Shown piece after piece: positions 14,701 to 26,900 of a DNA stretch of 64,000 bases (position 1 is the first letter of the stretch; every line of letters starts with the position of its first letter). This stretch comes from Klebsormidium nitens (taxonomy: Eukaryota; Streptophyta; Klebsormidiophyceae; Klebsormidiales; Klebsormidiaceae): NCBI GenBank assembly GCA_000708835.1, contig DF237092.1, forward strand, positions 110,943 to 174,942. The letters are read 5' to 3'. Both the position numbers and the translations under genes were made by a program. Below the pieces are notes generated by a model. It did not search any database. It had not been told where the DNA came from and saw only the letters and a list, made by a program, of their open reading frames with translations.

Positions 14701-14885
14701 AATACCCTTGCAGCCTTGATAACCTTGAAGCTTATGGCTGCGCTGTGTCCGTTGATTTCTTTTTGATCTCTCTATCAAAATGCAAAACAGCTGCCGTCCG
14801 CGTCGGCTTGTCCTGAAACAAAACCTGAACCTGTTGCACTTCTTCGGTTTCGGTCGTCGGTATCAGCGGGCTCAGAAGTTCACCG

Positions 14886-14905
14886 ATAGCATAGCATAGC
14901 ATAGC
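14886..14905. repeat. Pentanucleotide microsatellite (atagc)x4
   Basis: Four perfect units of atagc. No gene is nearby. Confidence 0.9.
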
Positions 14906-17900
14906 CTTCAAGCTGCTCGATTGGTTTTGGCGAACAGTAAAAGAGGTCTCAATAAGTGGATATTACTGCGGTGTATATACCCAAAATTGCCTCCTCCGGG
15001 CCGCAGTGCACCCGGCGAAACGGTTTTCGTTTGTATGGGCGGCGAAGAGTGCATTTCCTCTTCCGCAGTCATTCGATTAAGATGGGCCAGACAAGCTTCT
15101 CATCTTGGTACATGAGCGCTCGAAGGATATTACTGTATCGTCCACCGTCTAACAGAAACACTACTGCTTTCGATCTTATTTGCCTTCTTTGTTTTGAGCA
15201 AAATGGCAATGATGAGCACCAAAACTGACCGCCAGTGCTGGCAGGTCAAAGGTAGGGGTGTGTATCCAACAGCCAGCGGACTATAGAAAGACTTAAAAGA
15301 CCGGAAGGAATTGAAAGGCTTGAAAGCCTTGCTGTAATTTCGAATACGTACGTAATCATGTTGAGGGCTTTCGATTGCGGTTGTGAGGGAACACAACATG
15401 AGAGCTTCTCACATTCGTTGTTGTTGCATTGCCTCTAAACTGTCGCTAGCTTCAGAGAGCGCACAATTCTATGTGGGTGATATATCTTGCCTTCCTGGCT
15501 CTTTAGAAGACAGCCGGCCGCTGAGTAGACGCGATCTGCGTGCGCTTCTGACGCTTTTGCGTCTTCCCCGCCTTTTCAATTGAGACACCTTTCACGAGGA
15601 CGTTTCGCACACTTCGTCAGATGTATCACAACGTCAAAACGCCCTGTCACAGATTGGAGCCGCTGAATCTATCGTCTCATCTTCTGGGCGATCAAACGGC
15701 GCCGCTTCAATAAGCCTGGCAGTTATGTGTGCGACGCAAACCTTTGAGCTGCTCGTGGGCGCTTCAGTATCCTCTTATTTGGGCGCTCCCTCCTCTCAGC
15801 AAAAGTGGCGAAGCCCCTGTGCCCAAGTCCAGTTCTTGCGGATAACTTCTACGAACCAGCTCTGAACGATAGGCCTGGATTAGCTGGCGCGAGCTTTACG
15901 AGCAGCCGTGGAGTAACCTCGCCCAGGTTCATCTCGAGATCTTTGTCGGTTCTAGAGCCGGGCAGCCGGGACATGTTTCCGCTGCCAGGTCTTTCCGGGT
16001 CTCCATCGCCAATAGAGACGATTATGTGGATTTGTACTTTGGATAACTTACCCGTCGGGCGTGGAAAAGCTGTGAGAATTGTCTAGACGACGCTCCGTCT
16101 CATCAGCGTTTCCGGGTTTCGGACGCTGCTTCCCCCGATGTGCCCCAAGGACTTTGGCGTGTCAGCAGATTTTCCCTTCCTGGTAAACTGTCTCATTTTG
16201 AAGTAAGCGACGTCTCAGCGTCGAAACGAGCTTGCTCCTCATCAAATTACGATCTTGCGACAATTGGTGTAGGCCTTTCTTCGACCACTGTCTGGGACTG
16301 AAACGGAAAAACCCTGAATACACGAATGTATCGTTGAAAGAGGAGCTGCGGCTTGCGTCATCTTTGTCTCTTCGCGCACATCTTGTGATTGCATAACCAT
16401 CTGAGCTACTCGCGTTCCCACCACGTTTTCATGCGCCTGCCAACACCATCTGAAATCCATCAAAGTCTGTTCTTCTATAGCGCAACTTCTCTACGTAGAT
16501 CTCTCCTTGAAGGTGAAGTTGTACGATGACTTTTGGCCGTGAAGCTGCAAAGCAATAAAGTCATGCGGGTCCCTTACACTTTGACCCGGACCATGCTTGT
16601 TGCAATCACTAGAAGCCATGTAGATATCGTTTTTTGAGATTTTTGGTTCTGGGCTCACCCAAAGATGCATTACTGTGTCTAAACACACTTCCCACAATTT
16701 ATCTGACAAATCCGCCCATTCTTCACGTATGCAATCTCTATATACTGCCCAAGTAGCTGTAAGGTGCCGGTAGACTGATCTCCTTGATCACCCAGACGCC
16801 GGCCCCGGATTGCCATCCGTGGACCTCGGTAATAATATTGGTCCACATCGGTGGCCCCTACTTGAGAGTCAACGATTATTTATCGTCGCTGAGCCATCTT
16901 CATGCATTTCGGAGCGTCGAAACGACGGTCTGCTCTGTGAAAGTTTGCGCACCGCCGATAACATGCAGAACAAAGCGTCAAAAAGATTGGTATGCATTTA
17001 CTTTGAGGAGCCACGGCGGGAAAGCAGCTAGCTGGCCGTGATGGAGATCGAACGTCGGGGCACGCACCTGAGCGCCATTTGCCTTCTTGACCGCTCCTGA
17101 AGCTGGTTTGAGCCTTTCTTTTTTGCCGTTTACTGAATCTCGTCATTCTCTTGATCCAAACGGATCCGAGTCCTTGCAGCCCGCAAGGACTCGGAATTCC
17201 TCTCCAATCAGTCGAGCAGCCTTGTGACGGAAGTGACTTTCGGGTCCGAACGTTTTGGTGAGCGTCGACAAAACGTTGCGGCTGACGAAACCCATCTAAT
17301 TGGGCTACACGGTGCGGCCGCCTGATTCTGCTTATTCAAGGCAAATCCGATCTACATGCTTCTATGATATTTGTGAACGAGTAGCTCAGCGTTCTCAGGT
17401 ACCACAATCTCAATCGTCCCTGACGACTATTCACGCCTAATAAGTATTAATCTACGGGTCGCTAAGGAACATTCTGAAGATACTTTCCTACAGACAAGCC
17501 ATGGGCTCAGGTTGAAGGTTCTGAAGTGCGGCTGGGACGAGCCACAGCGGGGTCTTGCCTTCTTCCGCTTCAATGCCCTTTTGGGCAGTGTTTGTTTGCA
17601 AATGGATCGAACGCCCGCTTGATTTTGCACTAGAAGCACGCAATCGTACCCCTGATCATGGGCTCCTGTGAGCTGCGAGCTCATGCTAAGCAAGTGATGC
17701 AGAGACCTCGTCCGTTTCGTTAGATGTCAATGCTTAATGCAACTAGGTCTTGGGAGCGGCTCGTTATTCATGAAGGTCCGGTTTGTATGTATCAATCGCA
17801 CTGCGCAGACACCCCCGGGGATGGCCGGAACTGTGTTTGCCTGGGGGCAAACAGCCAAAGTCAAAGACAGTACAAAGTGTCTGTGCCATTTCGGAGTCTC

Positions 17901-20502
17901 CACGCGCCTTGATTCATTTCAGCGCAAACTTTGATCACGCAAGTGCCCATTGAAAGTTTCTACTTCTACCCTAAAACGTCCGCGCCTTCGACCAGTGCGG
18001 TACTTTCGCGGCCGGGTTTGTCAGTTGCCGCTTTTAACATAGGCCAAGGTTTGTTCGTACTTTGTTCTGCTTTTATGCTGAAGCAGAGACGCTGTTATAC
18101 TGGCATCAAGTTGAAGTCTCGCTCCAAGGTGGAGCAAGGAAGTGCCTATAAATCATCCTTGAAGCCAGCCCAAAATGCACGACGTCGAAGTGAATCGTCC
18201 CAGCGTATTGACAGGAACAATACTGTCTAAGCCGATTCGGTTGAGCTCACTGATCCTTGTTCAAGGACTGAAATATAGAGATTGCAAAAAAGCACAAAGA
18301 GGATTCTCTGACTGCGCCAGATGATATTCAGCGCTCTGTGCTCTGAGCTCGTGCAGTAAAAACCCTGATGATTAGTGCCGATTCGCCCACGCTCCTGAAA
18401 AAGGTACTTTGAAGAATACGTACATCAAGAAATCTCTCACTGATAGTCTGCTTCTTCGTTGTTCAGAACGACGGCCGCCCTCGCAGAACGTTACTGAGCA
18501 AGCCGAGTGCCCTTCAATCGAATACGTGACGGCCCGATCGTTCTGGCTACACCTGCATTTCTCAGGCAAACGGAAGCGTTCTCACTGAGACAGATCAAAG
18601 CCCGTCAACTTCTTTTACCGACTGCTGGACAGCTGTGGGCTCTCAAACAAAACTCATTGAGTCGGACAACTTTTCTGTAGGGGTTCGCGGCCGCGCAACA
18701 AGCAGCCGTCGCTGCGCGAGCGCGCGAGAGTATTCACCTGGTTCTAAAGTTCGTCCTGACAATTACAAACACATCGCCTTGTATTTTGACGCCTCTTTGG
18801 ATTTGCCAACTATCATCAGCAGGAGGCGGGATCCGCATATAAATGATCGTCTTACGTCCACAGCTTGAAAGGCTGAACCACATTACCAGATTGCTAAGTC
18901 CTGACCAACTCTGCGTGCTACTTTGTTCTCGTCATTGGGAGCAACATCTGCGTTTGTCTGCAAGCTGTCAGAGCTACGTCTCTCGAGGGGCGGAGTACTG
19001 GGGACATTGCATGTTCAAAACAGAATCTTCCCATACTGGTTCGATTTCGGGCAAACGTTCGTGATTCGACAATCTTGCAAAAACAAAATAACCACGGAGC
19101 GCTAGCGAAAGCCCGCGTTCTGTAACAGATTTTCAGTAGATCTAAGCGGCTCCACATAAGTTTTGAACAAGCAGATATGCGTGCCAGTATCCCGTGAACA
19201 GGAATTTGAAGCACCGGTTTGGCAACAGTCTGAAATTCATCCTTGCTGAGACGCCCAGTCGGGCGCCCAGCTAATTTGTTGCCCGTTTGTTGCACGAACT
19301 GCTCTCGGGCGTCGCTGAGATGATGCGAGTCAGCAGTAAAACTTGCCTAGAGATCCGTGGCTCATGCTCCGTGTAAAGCACTGTATCATCCTGGCCGTTT
19401 CGCAAACTGCCGTGAAGCTTTGTTCCCACTTTGTCCTTGAGATGTGCTCAACGGAGTCGCGCTCACGGAAAGTCGACCTCTGAGGCAGTGGGCCGTTGCT
19501 GATCGACAGATCCATATCGCGAACGATCGTACCCTTGAGACGGGTGCATATCTTGCAAATGGAAAATTGCAAAGCCGTAGATTAGGTAAACAGGTTCCGT
19601 TCGGTTGGCTTGGAAGGGAAAGCCTCACTAGGCGTTCGGAGATTCAGACAAGTGCATGTGCACCTACCGCGGGACGCTTTCGCAGTACCGTCCATGTTCC
19701 ATTTCGGGCGCCTCGAAAAGACGGTGGTTCAAGTCGAGCACGGCTATGATGCATGTCATGATGGGACGCAATCTGCTGCACTGGCCGAGTGGTAGTACAG
19801 TGCATCTTGCGGTCCTCGCTAAAGCTCCGCTAGTGATATACGAAGAGGCATTTTCATGAGATTTGGGGGGCCGACTGCAGCTCCGGGGCTTCGAAAGTCT
19901 CCACGAGGTGGCTGTCACAATCGGAAAACAGCTGTGTCCTGCTTTTACGCTCAAGATCGCGCTTGTTCGGCTTGACCCACCGCTTGAGTGAAGCCAATCG
20001 TTTGCTTTCGGCGTACAATGCGATGCCCAGACATTTATGGGTGTGCCACCTGCTCTTTGATTCAAACTCGGCATATCATATTGAAACCATTTCGAAGAAA
20101 GTTAAATCGACTAACCTGACTGATCAATAAATCGCGCACCATGATGTATTACAAATCCTAGCCTGCAACCTGGCACACCCCAAAAGGCGCATTGCAGTTG
20201 GTGCGCATACGGTCATGCATGCGTTCTAGCCCGGCGGGTGGCGTATACGGTTTCATGCAACAGCTAGGCGAATTACGTGTTCCAGCAAATGATACATGAG
20301 TTTCTTGATCGATCCAAGTCAATGCTTCTCTAAAACTCGACCGACGCAGCTTAAAAGCAACTTCATTGCGGCCCCTAGCTAATTACATGCACGGCAGATG
20401 TTGCTCAGTCTATTGGCGTAACCTTTGTCACTTGTTACTTAGTAGCCTAGCTATAGCAACCAGCCAGCCACACTTTGTGCCGTTCCTCAAGTCCAATTAC
20501 AT

Positions 20503-22125
20503 TCAGGTTCGTAACCCTAAGCTCAGCGTCAAACACATTGAATGTGCTGAACGCTTGATCGGGACTTACATGTATCTTCCAGCAGCACCCACAAGCACTC
20601 TGTAAAAAGCCTGTCCTTGACCAAAACCCAATCAAATACGGCCAGTATGATGGCAACTGCAACTACCAGAACTGCTGGGACAAGAGTGTAAACCAATTGT
20701 ACGGTGTATGTGTTGGCGGTCTTCAAATGGGAGACGAGGCCTTCCTTGTTGTTGATAATGGCTGCCACGTTGTTTGCTATATTTGCGCAATATGCGGAGG
20801 AGTCGAAGATAAGCTCTAGGTTGGTCACTGGCGTATACACACCTAGGTCGGGCACTCTAGTCTCGAAACCTGGGGCCAGATATGCTGAGTTGCAAGAGGA
20901 CAGTATTCCAAACCCCTTCCAAACGTAACAACCTCTGAGATGTTGGGCGACTTACGTGCTTCAATCTGGACACTCTCTCGAAGCTGGTATATAGACCCCA
21001 CTTGTGCAGTACAGTCCAGGTAATCTTTTGTCGCAGGCCCGGTGGGCAGCAGACTGCCTAACAGGCCGCTTAAACCAAAGGTACTGCTTGGATCAAAGGT
21101 GCTGCTTGAACCAAAGATGCTGCTTAACCCAGAGGTGCTGCTTTGTCCAAACCCGCAGGTTACCATTGCAAACACGCCTGGTGCGTTGTTCACATAGAAC
21201 CAGTAGCTTTTACCAAGAACCCCTTTCTGAAAAACATACTGATAGGCAGCCGTGAGGTCATCGGCCCGCGCTATCCCAGTCACATTCTGCGGATAAACCT
21301 TGAACTTCTGGTACGACATCCCAGACAATAGCGACTTGGGCCCTATCCCAGCTTGTGTAATCTAGTAGTTAAACAAGGCTTGTGCTATCGAAATATTTGC
21401 TCCGCCCGGCTGCCTGAACTGGAAAGGGGGCGGGACCTTTGGTGCGGCCGCCGGGTTGGCAACATTTTGGAGCCAATAAGTAAGAGGATCGAGATTGTAG
21501 GGCAGTGCCTCTAAGATGTCGATATTCCCCAGAACCGTGAGCTTGCCCTTGCGCAGAATCTGCTCTAGGGTTTGACCCGTCTCAAGGTGGACTATATGGC
21601 TTCTGTTCAAGGTGATTGGTGTGACACCTGCACTGGCCTGCCTAAGGGGCACTGAAGGGGAATCTGCCAGCAAGCTTGCTGGCCCAATAGCGAGCCCCGA
21701 GAACAAAACATTCAGCAGATCACACCCTGTCAGTCCCGAACAGGCGTCATCTAGAGGCTGCCACGTGAGAAGGCTCGCTTGTGGAGTCTCACTGATGCTC
21801 CATCAACCTCCAGATTGCCCACAAACTCCGTTTCACGACTGACACTAGAAGATACGCGCACAGTCTGCCACATGAGGGGAGGGAGCGCCGTGACTCCCAA
21901 GGAAAGTACAATCAGAATCACGATAGGGTTGGCTAGATGTTTCTTTCGCCACAGGTACCGGCTTAGAGGGTAGACTCCAACCTCCCGAGCAAGGAAAGAT
22001 TCAGTCCTGCACTGCCCCAGATTGGCTGCTGAATGGAAGATGCGCAGCAGAGCTAGCGAGATGCTCATACTGAGGACATAGAAAACGAAGGAGACCACCG
22101 ACGGGCTTGCGATGGTCACGTCCAT
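20503..22125 (-). CDS. Uncharacterised multi-pass membrane protein with short introns; model uncertain, possibly decayed
   Basis: I do not recognise the family. The likely start is the ATG at 22125 (MDVTIAS..., good context), 28 bases inside an exon that opens after a pyrimidine-rich acceptor at 22154. A 73-nt leader intron lies at 22154-22226. The N-terminal exon encodes two hydrophobic segments (one ending LALLRIF, one PIVILIVLSLGV). The middle part looks extracytoplasmic, with several Cys. The C-terminal part carries a third strong membrane segment (about 25 residues, VYTLVPAVLVVAVAI...). Introns at 20885-20955 (71 nt, GTAAGT...CAG) and 20517-20569 (53 nt, GTAAGT...TAG) restore frame and end the protein at 20503. 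Two joints are unresolved. A frame change near 21640-21845 fits a 155-nt GTGAGA...CAG intron (21638-21792) or an 86-nt GTCAGT...CAG intron. An in-frame TAG at 21364-21366 is removed only by a weak intron (21362-21436). It could be a pseudogene. Confidence 0.45.
21069..21150. repeat. 18-bp coding minisatellite, about 4.5 units
   Basis: Units begin exactly every 18 bases at 21069, 21087, 21105, 21123 and 21141. Read on the minus strand they encode a Ser/Phe/Gly-rich six-residue repeat (variants of SSTFGL, SSIFGS, SSTFDP) inside the middle part of the uncharacterised membrane protein. The exact multiple-of-three period, without frame damage, suggests that this stretch is or recently was translated. 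Confidence 0.85.
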
Positions 22126-22983
22126 GCCTGCGCCGTGTGCTAAGATGATATCCCTGAAGGAAGAAAGAAAGAAGTCCCCAAGATGTAGATAGGAACGAAG
22201 AAACAAAGAGACTGGTCACAACGCACCTATTAGATTAATGATGGCCTGTCCAGGCTACGGCACCCTCCCCCATGTACCGCTCTGCGCCACCTATAATGGA
22301 CAGCCAACCCTCATGGGTGCTTGCACACAGTGCCAGCCTGAGTGCACACTGCAGACTGAAAGCAGCGACTGTGGCAGCTTCTCCCCTGCATCACTGCATG
22401 TGACGTAGCCAGCTTAGGGAACTGATACCTATGTTGATACGGTATGCAAGTAGGTACCGTAGGACCTGGTAGGTAGCTGGTAGGTACGTACGAAGTTGCG
22501 ACAATTGCATGGCTTCAATGTCTGCAATATTCTGTTTGTGGTACCAAAGAAGGCTCTGTCGACATATCAGGCCAAGAGGCACTCCCTTTCCAGTCCAAGG
22601 ATGCTTGATCGGTCGGCCATTGTGATGATGATGCAAAATGGATCATGCAGACTGTGCTGAGGAAATTGGCTCCCCGGAACCCGGGTGGCCGGTAAATGTT
22701 CAATCCCGAGCCTGTGAAATCTAGCCTCTAGCTAGGATAGGGGCCTATTCGGGTTTTTATTTAGGTAATAGCGACCGGTAAATTGCTCCCGATTGACAAT
22801 CACAATGACCACATGGTTCCTCTAAGAAAGCGCCGCATTGCGCAAGCTCTCATCTGCACAAAGGGAGGGGATTGAGGGAATGCTACCTACATCAATCATT
22901 TGAATGACACAGTCTGAACGTCCCCGGGGCCCTTCTTACCGTAGCTGGACACCTGGCGAGCCTGAGCCAACTGGTGGCACGGT

Positions 22984-23008
22984 CCACCCCCTTCGGGCCC
23001 CGGGGTGG
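22984..23008. repeat. Inverted repeat (7-bp stem, GC-rich loop)
   Basis: The arm ccacccc at 22984-22990 pairs with ggggtgg at 23002-23008. The loop is itself GC-rich. It stands in the intergenic GC patch. Confidence 0.6.
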
Positions 23009-23237
23009 GTCGATCGGTCGGAGAACACAATAATGTTATAAACCGGCCGGAACTGCTACGTCATCAGCTTTAGCCCCAGCGCGGCCCAGCCGACCGGTCG
23101 GCGGTCATGGCATGTGGGCACTGGGTACCCCGAAAAGTACGTCGCCCGTTTTCCGGGGCCGGCCGCAAGGCACGCCCGGTCATTCTGGGCCAAGCCTCGG
23201 GAGTCGGAGCCATAAACCACGTACTACCGGTAGGAGA

Positions 23238-23258
23238 GGACCGCCCGAAGGGCGGTCC
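23238..23258. repeat. Perfect 9-bp-stem hairpin with 3-nt loop
   Basis: ggaccgccc (23238-23246), gaa loop, gggcggtcc (23250-23258). The stem is perfect and almost all G/C, and is followed by a C-rich run. The shape would suit a bacterial terminator, but no T-run follows and the context is eukaryotic. Confidence 0.8.
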
Positions 23259-23924
23259 CCCTCCTAGCCCACAACTACCTACCTCGCTCGATCGATCGTA
23301 GGTTCATGGCTCACGCTATGGCCTTTAAAAAGAAGTATGGTTGTATGTATGGACTTATGTATGTATGTACACATGTATCATGACGGGGTGGATACCGTAC
23401 CTACATGCAATCGTCCGTCTCTCATATATTCATGCGAGTGTCGCGTCCAATGTACGTATGACTGCATGAATTCCATTGTTGCCAATCATCCAATTGCAAC
23501 CTATGGCATGATGTGTTCTTCGGGTTGCTGCAGACTGGAATCGGGTTCAACTAGGATAAATTAGGATAATGCCGGCGTTCGGCAAATTGCAGGCAGTCAG
23601 TCAGAATGAGGTTGAACAAGATCCAATACCGGTGAGACCACACCGGGCGCCTGCGATGGTTAAAAGGACCAGATTAGCTGGTGCGATCGTTGGATCGGTT
23701 CTTTAGAAAAATCGAGTCGAAGCGGCCGATCAATAAATGAGTATCTCATATGCGGCCAGGCCACGTATCAGAAGCAATTTGCCGGCGCTACCAAAGCTAT
23801 CACATTTGTAGAGAAAGGTTCTCGTCAGGCAGTCAGAGCTAAGTACCCTGGGGTAACGAGCCAACAGCTTTGCTTGACACCGCACTCTACGCTTCTGCTT
23901 GACGTTTCAGCTCGAGTCTATGTT

Positions 23925-26900
23925 CTAGCTACTAGGCAAATTCAGCCGCTCAGCGCCCTCGGTAATCCTGGCTGATTGGATTACGTCGCCGGTTTTGAAC
24001 TGGGACAACAACTCGATCCCTTTAGTGATGTACCTGCACACAGTCGAGCACGGCTACGATATCCTACGGAAAACAATGGATAAAACCATAAGGCCATCAA
24101 TCAATGCGTTGCCAACCAGATCCTTAGGTCAACACAGCACATCTTCTTGACCGTGTCCTACAAAATGTGGTGTTAGATCGAACTAGCGCCGCGTCCAATC
24201 AGTATCTCCTAACGAGCTCGAGTGCGCAAAATTGACATCTCATATAACTTCGTACGCCCCAAACGACGACGTCAAACAAGACGCGGCTTTGTGAAAAGCG
24301 ACAAGCTCGACAAATGCATAAGGGCGTCTCACCCAAACACCGAAAATTGACCCTCGTCAAAGGAGAGGCCTCCAAGCCCAGCCTGCAACGTGAGTCAGAG
24401 AGTGTTCAGCACTTCGAATTCCTCGAAGCTTTTAAGGAGGGCGTACTAGGACCCATAACGCCTGACGTCAAAAGCGGCATCACAGTACAGGTCTCAGGCT
24501 CATCGTCGCTGCGGAACACGTCAGCAGCGGAACACGTCAGCAGATTTTGTCGCAGCGACCACAACAATAGAATTGGCACTGATCGTGTCTCTGCAATTCG
24601 CGGCGACCTGACGCCCTTTTAATTTCGACTAACGACTTCCTGCGGGTTGCTTTCCGCTTGAGCTTGTGGTTTCAGAAGATCTCATCGAGGGTCGAGAAAT
24701 CGGTCAGGTCATGGACCGAGCAGGAATGAAGGTTTTTGTGTCGTTTTGCAAAGATGCGCCAACGACTGCATCTCAGGATTCTGTGGTCTTAAGAAAACGG
24801 CAAAACTATGGTCTTAATTCGCAAAAAAGCCACCCGGGCGCCTAAATCTCGTTCCGCTCTAGTTTACCCCAGCCCTGATCGCGCTGAGCCGACTTTGGAC
24901 TCGGTCCGCGTGTCCAAAGAACTCATGGCAGACATGTTGGAGCAACATACTACACGTGAGCCAGAAACGGCTGCTCGCCGAGCCAGTATCCGGATGCTTC
25001 TCCACTCCTCACTACGGTTTCAAAGAAGCACTCCGCACCACAGGTCTGAATTGGCGTCTCGTCACTACGGGTTCAACAGACGCAAAAGGCCCTGTAGACG
25101 TGGCATTTGTACTCACGAATTTCCGATCGTAAAGGTAGAAGAACATCTGGGACGCGCTGGACAGGGCCTCCGAGCTGGGGTCGTGGGCTGCGACGACCGC
25201 GCCGTACACCGAGATGGGCAGGATGGGAATCTCGCCGCCCTAGTTCGAAGAGACGGAAAGGGAGGTTAGACTGTCCCCGCCCTAGTTTGAAGGGATGCAA
25301 CACGAGGTTGGGATCTCCCCGCCCTGATGTGAAGGCTTGCGACAAGAAGTTAGGACTTCCCCGCCCTAGTTTGTTGAAGGATGCAAAACGACGAAAGCGC
25401 TGAAGCTTCGAGGAAGGTGCTGGTTTTGAGATGGGCGAAGTCGAAACTGCGCCACCCTAATCGGAAGAAGATGCAAAACGGTTAAGCTGATGGGAGGCTT
25501 AAGAAGATGTTGATTGCGTGAGCAGATGCTTTGGGTCCGCCGCTTGATAATGGGGCATGCACATGCCGTACTGATCGGCGCTCCACGCTGAAATTGCTCT
25601 GGACTCTCCGTCGGTTTAAATGGCGTCGCAAGAGGGTGGCTGCAACGCGATGACGTCAGAGAGCAAGGAGCAGATGCAAAATCTCATTAACAGTGTTGAC
25701 AAAAGTCACGAAGAGGGTCTGTGAAAGACCCTGCACGGTGCAGAAGGTTGCTGTAAGCTGAACGCCTCGAACCATGTTGGGGAAAGCCACGCTCCGCAAT
25801 TCTGCTGTCGCTGAACGAGTGCATTCAACCACCGGATCTCGAAACGCTCAACCCTTTAATGGCAGGTATCTCTTTCCAATATAAAGTCATCCGGAACAGA
25901 TCGAAATTCATTCGGCTGACAGCTCGTTCAGTGGTCCTTTGGGCTCGTCGTAGACAGTTCCTTCCGACGGAAGCCGGGTATTTGGTCGAAAGAACCAGAA
26001 AAGAGGTTAACTTAAACTGAGGCGGTAACCGCTCTCACCTGCACGTCTACTTGCGTCCTGTACTCCGGCTCAAACTCCCCCGCCACCTTGATCTCTAGCG
26101 GCAGCACCCGCCCCTGAGCCGCGGGAATGTCGCCCTTGGTGATGATCGACTGCTGGCCCGCTATGAGCTGGACGCCGTCAAACGCTTGCCGGGAGATCTG
26201 CAGAACAAATAAGAAGCAATACAAATCTAGAACAGGAACATGCTACGGAAAAGAAAGAAAGCAAGATGAGCTCATGAGAAAGCGGAATTGTAATCCAGCT
26301 ACAATCAGCAGATATAGCAGGCTGATGTTAAGCGGACTCGGGTTTAAGACCAGATTCGTGGCAACAATAACGGTTGTAGTGCCGCGTTGCGTTGAGAAGG
26401 AGAGTAGACGGCTCAACGGTCAACTCGTTTGATTTCACATGCACTTGATGGACGCTCACGAATCAAGTAAGCCCAGCTTTGCGGACTTTGGGAAAAGTAG
26501 TCCGCTGCGAAACAGGTCCCTTGACAACACAAGTCATTGGTGTGGTCAGACTGATGCGGCAGGCCCCGTGATACTTGCACCCTCGGGGACCCAAAAGGAG
26601 CAAGAATTCCCCGGTCAAATCAGAATCGTAACGCCATGATCGGAATCGGGTCCAAAGTGCCCAGTCATTCTCTTCCAACGCCTGGGTGCTTCGGTGTGAG
26701 TCCACTGACTCACCAGATCCGCAAAATTCCCGGCTGTGATGGGCGCCGAGTATCCGTCCAGCACTAGTTCAAGCGTCGCTGTGTCTTTGGCGCCACCTCC
26801 CGCTTTCAGCACGAACTTGTCTCCGCCCTTGCGGGCAATCTCTAACGCTACCGTGGCCCTACCGTTCAATCTGCGCAGGAGAAAGCGCCGATTTTGCATG

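Larger units (their letters stand above)
1..20502. other. Repeat-derived gene desert with no supported gene
   Basis: Over about 20 kb I find no exon I can defend. Open frames are short (none above about 155 codons) on both strands. Base composition is even, without the GC-rich islands that mark the exons of the genes further right. No recognisable protein motif appears, including reverse transcriptase, integrase or transposase. What can be seen is degenerate tandem duplications (1-345, 1451-1554, 5002-5053) and weakly similar dispersed segments, for example 10850-10940 with 15377-15468 and 11687-11764 with 16535-16623. This fits decayed transposable or satellite-derived DNA. A very divergent, intron-broken gene cannot be excluded. 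Confidence 0.6.
22227..23924. other. Intergenic region with GC-rich hairpins and microsatellite
   Basis: It lies between the 5' end of the uncharacterised minus-strand gene and the 3' end of the CYP37-like gene. No coding exon is supported. It holds a GC-rich patch (about 22920-23300) with several palindromic words (accggccggt-like, cgaccggtcgg, cgatcgatcg), two hairpins (22984-23008 and 23238-23258) and a tatg/tgta-rich stretch at about 23336-23380. It could serve as promoter DNA of the left gene or as a polyadenylation region of the right one; nothing decisive is visible. Confidence 0.5.

Noticed and set aside
19770-19830. tRNA-like words (ggttcaagtcg at about 19728, ctggccgagtggta at about 19780)
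   Set aside because: The D-arm-like and T-arm-like words are in the wrong order, and no acceptor stem or anticodon arm can be folded.
23107-23301. 64-codon ORF starting MACGHWV in the GC patch
   Set aside because: GC-rich DNA rarely has stops. The frame crosses the palindromes and shows no motif.
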